From Ignavibacteriaceae bacterium (GTDB lineage: Bacteria > Bacteroidota > Ignavibacteria > Ignavibacteriales > Ignavibacteriaceae): 5,471 nucleotides of DNA. The stretch is taken from assembly GCA_031292465.1 (NCBI GenBank), contig JARLHB010000383.1, forward strand, positions 1-5,471, written 5' to 3'. Each line of letters opens with the position of its first letter. Within the stretch, counting starts at the first letter, position 1. The notes under the pieces are model-generated. The model did no database searches, had not been told where the DNA came from, and was given only the letters and a program-made list of their open reading frames with translations. The position numbers and the translations under genes were made by a program. Positions 1 to 4,213 of the stretch are shown here, one piece after another.

Positions 1-1308
1 ACCCTTTAGTAAAAATATTGAAGCGGCAACTGCAATTATCATAAGCAATGGATTAACCCATTTATTCATGTCATCAAAAATGCCGGGTTCAGCAATTTTT
101 CCACCATCTATATCTTTGGTTTCAAAAGGAATATTTACAATTGAGACCTGATCATTACGGGTTGAATCCACTCCTACCGAGTTCTTTACAATTCCCTCCA
201 GTTTATCCATCTGATCCTTGGACCTGGGTTCGGATGTGTTTACAATTTTATCGCCATTTTTAGTTTCTTTTGACACATCATTAACTACTACTGCAACACT
301 TAAACGCTTAACATTTCCTGAACCGGCAATAACTTTTTCTATTGACTTATTTATTTCATAATTAGTAGTAGTATTTTGATTTACCTGTGCAGTGGAATCA
401 CTTAACGTTCTACCGTTATTTTCCCCTTTAACATTCTGCTCACTTATTGCAACCTGAGAGTTGGGGTCATAAGATTCCATAGTCTTTTCAACCTGGTCAA
501 AATTCAAATCGGCGTTAACCTCAACTATTGTATTGCCATAACCAAGTACATTATCCAGCATACCCTGTGCTTTTTGTGCTAAATAATTTTCGACGGATTT
601 TTTTATTTCATATTGTTTTGCACTGGAAACTGCAAGCGGATCGCCATCATCATCTTTTGAAAGCAGCTTCCCTTTAGTATCAACTATAGTAACTTTACCG
701 GGAATTAATCCTTCAACACTGCTTGATACAAGGTTCGCTATTGCTGCAATATTGCCTTTTGAAATTGCATCGCTGTTTCTAAGCTTAAGTACAACAGCGG
801 CAGTAGGAAGCTTCTGTTCATCTTTAAATACTGATTTTTGCGGTATAACAATATGAACCCTGGCTCCCTCAACTCCGTCAACTTCCATTATGCTTTTGGT
901 TAATTCACCCTCAAGCGCTCTTTGATAATTTAATTTCTGCATAAAGTCAGACATACCCATAGTTGATTTGTCAAATATTTCATAACCAACTATGCCTGAG
1001 CTTGGAATACCTTTTCCTGCAAGGGTAATTCTTTCCTCATATACTTTTTCTTTAGGAACCCTTATTGTTTTACCATTGTCGGTTATTTCATAAGGAATTT
1101 TCTGCGCTGTCAATTGATCAATTACTTTTGCCGCATCATCCTGAGAAAGATTTGAGTAAAGTGACGTATAATTAGGCTGATTCAGAAAAAACAATAAAAT
1201 TCCCAGCAGAACCATTGTAAGGCCAACAGCGCCTCCAATAACCAGCTTCTGCTGAAGCGTCAGCTTATTATAAATATTTATTATAGAACTAAAAGGGCTT
1301 TCCTTCAT
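1..1308 (-). CDS. fliF: Flagellar MS-ring protein FliF, 3' end cut off by window edge
   Basis: FliF forms the MS ring in the inner membrane, the platform for the C ring and the flagellar export gate. 436 codons are readable without a stop; full-length family members are usually about 520-570 residues. Residues 22-42 form the first membrane helix. The periplasmic part begins with YSNLSQDDAA (51-60), typical of the first ring-building motif. GVEGARVHIVIPQKSVF (145-161) marks the second. LNFDQVEKT near 268-276 and a polar Asn/Thr/Ser-rich stretch (about 290-320) fit ring-building motif 3 and its beta-collar insertion. The second membrane helix starts at about 418 and runs into the edge, so the cytoplasmic FliG-binding tail is outside the window. 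The ATG lies 5 bases after the fliE stop with no recognisable Shine-Dalgarno sequence, and an in-frame stop just upstream excludes an earlier start. Translation is probably coupled to fliE. Identity is secure. Confidence 0.97.
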   Translation of the reverse strand, partial: MKESPFSSIINIYNKLTLQQKLVIGGAVGLTMVLLGILLFFLNQPNYTSLYSNLSQDDAAKVIDQLTAQKIPYEITDNGKTIRVPKEKVYEERITLAGKGIPSSGIVGYEIFDKSTMGMSDFMQKLNYQRALEGELTKSIMEVDGVEGARVHIVIPQKSVFKDEQKLPTAAVVLKLRNSDAISKGNIAAIANLVSSSVEGLIPGKVTIVDTKGKLLSKDDDGDPLAVSSAKQYEIKKSVENYLAQKAQGMLDNVLGYGNTIVEVNADLNFDQVEKTMESYDPNSQVAISEQNVKGENNGRTLSDSTAQVNQNTTTNYEINKSIEKVIAGSGNVKRLSVAVVVNDVSKETKNGDKIVNTSEPRSKDQMDKLEGIVKNSVGVDSTRNDQVSIVNIPFETKDIDGGKIAEPGIFDDMNKWVNPLLMIIAVAASIFLLKG

Positions 1309-1313
1309 TGTCG

Positions 1314-1604
1314 TTAAATTTGAATGTTAGTGAGTGTTTTATACATATCTAATGCTTTATTTCTGATTTCAGTTAAAAGCTGCAAACTTGTGGAAGCTTT
1401 TTCGCCTGCAATCATAACATCCTGAATTTCTATATTCCCCCCGCCTATATAATTATTTGTCATATTGTTTGCGTCTAATTGTGTTTGGTTCACCTGCCCG
1501 ATAAAGTCCGTAAGCACGTTATCAAATTTCACGTCTTTCTTTTTTTCAACCTGAAGGGTGTTAGCAATTTCAGGCGCAATATTACTTATAGAGTTAATTA
1601 TCAT
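1314..1604 (-). CDS. fliE: Flagellar hook-basal body complex protein FliE
   Basis: FliE is the small adaptor at the base of the flagellum that joins the MS ring and export gate to the proximal rod. It is itself exported by the flagellar type III system. The 96-residue length is normal for the family. The sequence has the expected pattern: a variable N-terminus, a helix with FDNVLTDFIGQVN (27-39), then IQDVMIAGEKAS (60-71) and a C-terminal helix with EIRNKALDMYKTL ending in QI. The ATG is preceded at 6 bases by a strong AGGAGAGG site. The upstream 89-residue gene ends 2 bases before this start, and fliF begins 5 bases after this stop. The usual neighbours flgB, flgC and fliF are all present, so the assignment is firm even though FliE proteins are short and variable. 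Confidence 0.95.
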   Translation of the reverse strand: MIINSISNIAPEIANTLQVEKKKDVKFDNVLTDFIGQVNQTQLDANNMTNNYIGGGNIEIQDVMIAGEKASTSLQLLTEIRNKALDMYKTLTNIQI

Positions 1605-1606
1605 TT

Positions 1607-1876
1607 CTAACCTCTCCTATCAAATAAAGATCCAATTTGTACACCGGATAGTTTCCCACTCTTTTCGTAAAAGTGATAGTCTGCTACTTCAGACTTATTT
1701 GCAGGATACATATTTGCAAAGAAAGTCTTTTCTTCCGGTGTTAACGCTCCCTGCTTTGTCTGTTCCGTTCTTTTAGTACTTTCCGCGGCAAAGGTTTCTG
1801 CAGGTTTAGATTGCCTATTAACATTTCTAAGGTTAATCTGTGAATAATTGCCTATGGGGTTCATATCAATACTCAT
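1607..1876 (-). CDS. Unrecognised 89-residue protein encoded between flgC and fliE
   Basis: I do not recognise this family. The open frame extends further upstream into flgC, but the ATG at 1876 is preferred: GGAGA lies 6 bases before it and it starts one base after the flgC stop. The protein has no signal peptide, membrane segment or cysteine. Residues 1-45 are polar and rich in Asn, Gln, Lys, Thr and Glu, so probably disordered. Residues 46-70 (from LTPEEKTFFANMYP) look helical with aromatic residues. The tail is Gly-rich and ends IGSLFDRRG. The position between a rod gene and the rod adaptor gene, with tight spacing on both sides, suggests a role in rod assembly or export (subunit, chaperone or regulator), but that is inference from context only. 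Real coding is supported by its own ribosome binding site and by the way it fills the flgC-fliE space exactly. Confidence 0.8.
   Translation of the reverse strand: MSIDMNPIGNYSQINLRNVNRQSKPAETFAAESTKRTEQTKQGALTPEEKTFFANMYPANKSEVADYHFYEKSGKLSGVQIGSLFDRRG
1611..1618 (-). promoter_or_regulatory. Ribosome binding site of fliE, inside the upstream gene
   Basis: The sequence AGGAGAGG is read on the minus strand 6 bases before the fliE ATG. It is made by the last sense codons of the 89-residue gene (AGG AGA GGT, Arg-Arg-Gly), so the C-terminus of that protein and the fliE ribosome binding site share the same bases. Confidence 0.85.
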
Positions 1877-1877
1877 T

Positions 1878-2375
1878 TTAAATCTCCAAAGAATCTTTAG
1901 ATAATTGTTTTGAAGAGTTAAGCGCAGTAAGATTTGCTTCATAACTCCTGGTAGCCGAAATCATATCTACCATTTCCGTAACTATATTAACATTAGATTC
2001 TTCAACATAACCGTCTGCATTAGCATCCGGGCTTTCGGGCATATAAACTATATTGCCCTGTTTTTTATCTGTAACTTCATTTACGTTTATATTTTTGTCG
2101 GTAGTGTTTGCTAAAGGAGTTGGAGCCTGAAAAGGTATATGCCCGGCTTCAGTAACATTTAACGGCAGTGTGTTTCCTTCGCTTGCCAGGCTGTCTGCAA
2201 ACTGATTTTTAGAAGCAGTAATTTCAAGAAATTTTCTTTTGTAAGGCTGCCCGTCGGCTGTTTTAGTAACATCGGCATTTGCAATATTTTCAGCAATAAG
2301 GTTCATTCTTTTTCTTTGAACACTTAAACCCTTTGCGCTTATATCGAATCCTGAAAAAGAAGGTCCAATTTTCAT
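1878..2375 (-). CDS. flgC: Flagellar proximal rod protein FlgC
   Basis: FlgC is a subunit of the proximal rod, the driveshaft that crosses the periplasm; it is exported by the flagellar type III system. The N-terminal rod signature is clear: GFDISAKGLSVQRKRMN followed by AENIANADVT (residues 9-37). The C-terminal signature is equally clear: YMPESPDANADGYV, then SNVNIVTEMVDMISATRSYEAN and a terminal helix ending DSLEI. At 165 residues it is longer than many FlgC proteins (roughly 135-150). The extra length lies in the middle (about 55-105), where TEAGHIPF resembles the Thr-x-x-x-His-Ile element usual in FlgB. The ATG overlaps the flgB stop as ATGA, with GGAGGT 5 bases upstream. The stop is one base before the next gene, whose ribosome binding site lies in the last flgC codons. 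Confidence 0.97.
   Translation of the reverse strand: MKIGPSFSGFDISAKGLSVQRKRMNLIAENIANADVTKTADGQPYKRKFLEITASKNQFADSLASEGNTLPLNVTEAGHIPFQAPTPLANTTDKNINVNEVTDKKQGNIVYMPESPDANADGYVEESNVNIVTEMVDMISATRSYEANLTALNSSKQLSKDSLEI
1883..1887 (-). promoter_or_regulatory. Ribosome binding site deciding the start of the 89-residue gene
   Basis: GGAGA read on the minus strand sits 6 bases before the ATG at 1876 and inside the final codons of flgC. It favours this start over the longer frame, whose upstream ATG at 1942 lies deep inside flgC. Confidence 0.75.
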
Positions 2376-2770
2376 GCAGCACCTCCGCTTTTAATTACAC
2401 CCTGGATATCTTTAAAATATGCGTTGATTTTTTTAGCTGCGAATGAAAAATTCAACGAATTTTTTGCTAAATCTGCCATTTCTTTATCAATATCTACATT
2501 ATTAACACCCGATTCATTTTCATTACCGGCGCTTTTAACAATATTAAAATCAGGAGTTCCGCTATTATCAATATTTCCTGTTACAAAATGTTTTTCTTCA
2601 GAAGTTTTAAGAACAGTATTGATATTTCCGGATAGAATGTCCTTAAACTCTACATCTTTACGCTGATAATTCGTTGTACCGATGTTAGAAATATTTTGGC
2701 TGATTACTTTATTCTTCGTAGCGCAGTAATCAACAAAATTCTCTAATAGCTTAATTGTGGAAATCGACAT
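2372..2770 (-). CDS. flgB: Flagellar proximal rod protein FlgB
   Basis: FlgB is the proximal rod subunit that assembles next to FliE at the base of the rod. The 132-residue length is normal. The N-terminal rod signature is present as NKVISQNISNIGTTNYQRKDVEFKDIL (about 20-46, quoted in part); the usual Thr-Pro-Gly-Tyr step is here Thr-Thr-Asn-Tyr. The middle has a degenerate form of the family's Thr-His-Pro-x-His-Ile region. The C-terminal half includes VNNVDIDKEMADLAKNSLNF, the typical helix that packs in the rod core. The ATG is preceded by AGGAGA at 4 bases. The stop overlaps the flgC start by 4 bases. It is the first gene after the only real gap in the cluster and has a sigma-54-like promoter upstream, so it probably heads a rod/MS-ring transcription unit. 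Confidence 0.95.
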   Translation of the reverse strand: MSISTIKLLENFVDYCATKNKVISQNISNIGTTNYQRKDVEFKDILSGNINTVLKTSEEKHFVTGNIDNSGTPDFNIVKSAGNENESGVNNVDIDKEMADLAKNSLNFSFAAKKINAYFKDIQGVIKSGGAA

Positions 2771-2774
2771 TTAA

Positions 2775-2780
2775 TCTCCT
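2775..2780 (-). promoter_or_regulatory. Ribosome binding site of flgB
   Basis: AGGAGA on the minus strand lies 4 bases before the flgB ATG. It falls within the short leader expected if transcription starts near 2790 from the sigma-54-like promoter. Confidence 0.8.
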
Positions 2781-2800
2781 AATATTTTTTAGAATGGTAA

Positions 2801-2816
2801 CTCAAAATAGGTGCCA
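2801..2816 (-). promoter_or_regulatory. Candidate sigma-54 (RpoN) promoter of flgB
   Basis: On the minus strand the sequence reads TGGCAC, five bases (CTATT), then TTGAG. The known sigma-54 consensus is TGGCAC-N5-TTGC(A/T). The -24 half (2816-2811) is perfect, the spacing is exact, and the -12 half matches TTG with A in place of the final C at 2802. A start about 12 bases downstream would be near 2790, giving a leader of about 20 bases that contains the flgB ribosome binding site. Sigma-54 control of rod operons is known in several flagellated bacteria, such as Helicobacter and Campylobacter. The mismatch at a conserved base keeps this a candidate. Confidence 0.45.
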
Positions 2817-2840
2817 TTAAAAATAAGTGCGAGATTAAAC

Positions 2841-2856
2841 AATTGAATTGGAATTG
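2841..2856. repeat. Three AATTG repeats upstream of the flgB promoter
   Basis: AATTG occurs at 2841-2845, 2846-2850 and 2852-2856 on the plus strand. The cluster lies about 50 bases upstream of the predicted flgB transcription start. It could be a protein-binding site for an activator, but AT-rich DNA gives such short repeats by chance. Confidence 0.3.
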
Positions 2857-2887
2857 GAACTTAGATGTGGCTAAATCTGTACAGTTG

Positions 2888-2911
2888 TAGATTATTATTC
2901 AGAATAATCTA
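2888..2911. repeat. 9-bp inverted repeat across the stop of the 81-residue gene
   Basis: TAGATTATT (2888-2896) and AATAATCTA (2903-2911) are perfect reverse complements separated by 6 bases; the stop codon at 2897-2895 lies within. The RNA hairpin would be nearly all A-U and is not followed by a U-run on the minus strand, so it is a poor intrinsic terminator. A weak attenuator, an mRNA-end stabiliser or an operator are alternatives. An overlapping direct repeat, AGAATAAT at 2901-2908 and 2911-2918, is spaced by exactly 10 bases. Confidence 0.4.
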
Positions 2912-3140
2912 GAATAATTGATTTTGTCTGGCCGCAGGAACAAACAAATTTTATTTCTTTTATAGAATCATTTGCATCTTTTTTCAATATAACGGTTACA
3001 CCGTCATGGCTTCCTTCGTCAATGGAAACTTTAGTTTTCCCGATTACCTCAGAACTGCCTGCTTTAATAACATTGCCCGAGATATCTCTTGTTGGAAAAT
3101 TAAATTCTCTGAATAATGGTTCATCAAAATTGTTTTTCAT
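2895..3140 (-). CDS. Unrecognised 81-residue protein with C-x-C-G motif, after cheB
   Basis: I do not recognise this family. The protein has no signal peptide or membrane segment and is probably cytoplasmic. The N-terminal 20 residues are rich in Phe, Asn and charged residues (NFDEPLFREFNFPTRD). The rest alternates hydrophobic and polar residues as in a small beta-sheet fold, for example VTVILKK (48-54) and IKEIKFVC (60-67). Near the C-terminus is FVCSCGQT with Cys67 and Cys69, followed by SIILDY. Two close cysteines and Gly resemble half a zinc site, so metal binding would need a second site, a partner or dimerisation. The ATG is one base after the cheB stop (TAA-T-ATG) and lacks a clear Shine-Dalgarno sequence, which fits coupled translation with cheB. 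Operon position suggests a chemotaxis or flagellar accessory role; nothing in the sequence proves one. Confidence 0.8.
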   Translation of the reverse strand: MKNNFDEPLFREFNFPTRDISGNVIKAGSSEVIGKTKVSIDEGSHDGVTVILKKDANDSIKEIKFVCSCGQTKSIILDYSE

Positions 3141-3141
3141 A

Positions 3142-4212
3142 TTATACTGCTCTATTAATAATCTCTGGAATTTTTTCTAAAGGTGCCGAAACATCTGCAA
3201 AGCCTGCATCTGTAATAGCTTTGGGCATGCCGTAGACAACACAGGATTCTTCATCCTGAGCTATACAATAGCCGCCAAGGTCTTTTAATTTTCTAATGCC
3301 TTCCAAACCGTCTTTGCCCATACCGGTCATTATTACACCAAGTGTATATTTACCATAAACATCTACTATGGAGCTTATCATTACATCAACGCAGGGGCGG
3401 TGTAATGTAGTTGAAGGTTCTTTTGATATTTGAATTTTTGTTATACCTAATGTACTTTTCTGTGCCGTCATGTGAAAGCCGCCCGGTGCTATATAAATAA
3501 CTCCATTGCGTACTATTTCTTCACCTTCAGCCTCTTTAACCTCTAACTCCGTCATGCCGTTTAGCCTGTCAGCTAATGATTTCGTAAACTTAGGCGGCAT
3601 ATGCTGAACAATAAATACCGGGATGTTCATTTTATTTGAAAGTAACGGAATCACTTTTTGCAATGAGAACGGCCCGCCGGTGGATATTCCCAAAGCCACT
3701 GCTTTATAACCTATTCTTGGAAGTTCGCTTGCAACAGGCGCCTTTGCAAAAGTTGTAGAATTACTTCCGCTTAGTCTCTGAATCCGCCTAAGCCTCTCTT
3801 TTACGGCTTTTTGCTTTACAATTTCCTTTATTTTGTTTATGAGCTCTTCTTTTATCTTAATAATGTTAACATTAATGTAAGAAAGCTCTTTAGGTATAAA
3901 ATCAACAGCTCCATATTCAAGAGCCTTAATGGTAACATCCGCACCTTCGGTAGTTAATGAACTTACCATTAGTACTGATGTAGGGCAGTCGCTCATAATT
4001 TTTTTAAGAGCGGTTATACCGTCCATCCTCGGCATTTCAATATCCAGGGTAACAATATCCGGCTTAAGAGACTTAACCATCTCATAACCTTCAAATCCAT
4101 CCTTTGCCTGGCCGACTACTTTTATATCGGGGTCGCTTTCAAGCATAATGGATATTGATTTCCGCATGAAAGCGGAGTCATCCACAATAACCGCTGTAAT
4201 TTTTCTTATCAA
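3142..4212 (-). CDS. cheB: Chemotaxis methylesterase/glutamine deamidase CheB
   Basis: CheB removes methyl groups from, and deamidates, chemoreceptor signalling domains after phosphorylation by CheA, giving adaptation. With the start used here the protein has 356 residues, normal for the family. Residues 6-120 form a receiver domain with Asp11, Asp12, phosphoacceptor Asp57 (in TLDIEMP), Ser84 and Lys108. A basic linker (about 121-165) follows. The methylesterase domain has GISTGGP with catalytic Ser177, QHMPP with His204, and TGMGKDG with Asp301, the complete triad. There is no ATG before residue 16. Two TTG codons are possible: 4224, which overlaps cheA by 11 bases, and 4212, one base after the cheA stop. 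I chose 4212 because the same stop-one base-start pattern occurs at two other junctions here. Neither has a strong ribosome binding site, so the start is uncertain, the function is not. Confidence 0.95.
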   Translation of the reverse strand: MIRKITAVIVDDSAFMRKSISIMLESDPDIKVVGQAKDGFEGYEMVKSLKPDIVTLDIEMPRMDGITALKKIMSDCPTSVLMVSSLTTEGADVTIKALEYGAVDFIPKELSYINVNIIKIKEELINKIKEIVKQKAVKERLRRIQRLSGSNSTTFAKAPVASELPRIGYKAVALGISTGGPFSLQKVIPLLSNKMNIPVFIVQHMPPKFTKSLADRLNGMTELEVKEAEGEEIVRNGVIYIAPGGFHMTAQKSTLGITKIQISKEPSTTLHRPCVDVMISSIVDVYGKYTLGVIMTGMGKDGLEGIRKLKDLGGYCIAQDEESCVVYGMPKAITDAGFADVSAPLEKIPEIINRAV

Positions 4213-4213
4213 G

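Noticed and set aside
1558..1776. Plus-strand open frame of 72 codons
   Set aside because: It lies antisense over fliE and the 89-residue gene, both of which have good starts and coding sense; it has no ribosome binding site or recognisable protein features.
1877..1942. Longer N-terminus of the 89-residue protein, starting at ATG 1942
   Set aside because: It would overlap flgC by 65 bases, and the ATG at 1876 has a well-placed GGAGA site one base after the flgC stop.
2424..2666. Plus-strand open frame of 80 codons
   Set aside because: It is wholly antisense to flgB, a secure gene, and its composition is that of a reverse-strand shadow.
2815..2842. Sigma-70-type promoter (TTGTTT, 16 bases, TTAATG) on the minus strand
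   Set aside because: The -10 element is poor, and such matches are common in AT-rich DNA; the overlapping sigma-54-like site is a better match.
2888..2911. Intrinsic terminator after the 81-residue gene
   Set aside because: The stem is almost all A-T and no T-run follows on the minus strand, so it is listed only as an inverted repeat.
3139..3146. TATAAT hexamer at the cheB/81-residue gene junction
   Set aside because: It is formed by the cheB stop codon and the next start codon, leaves no room for a leader, and has no evident -35 element.
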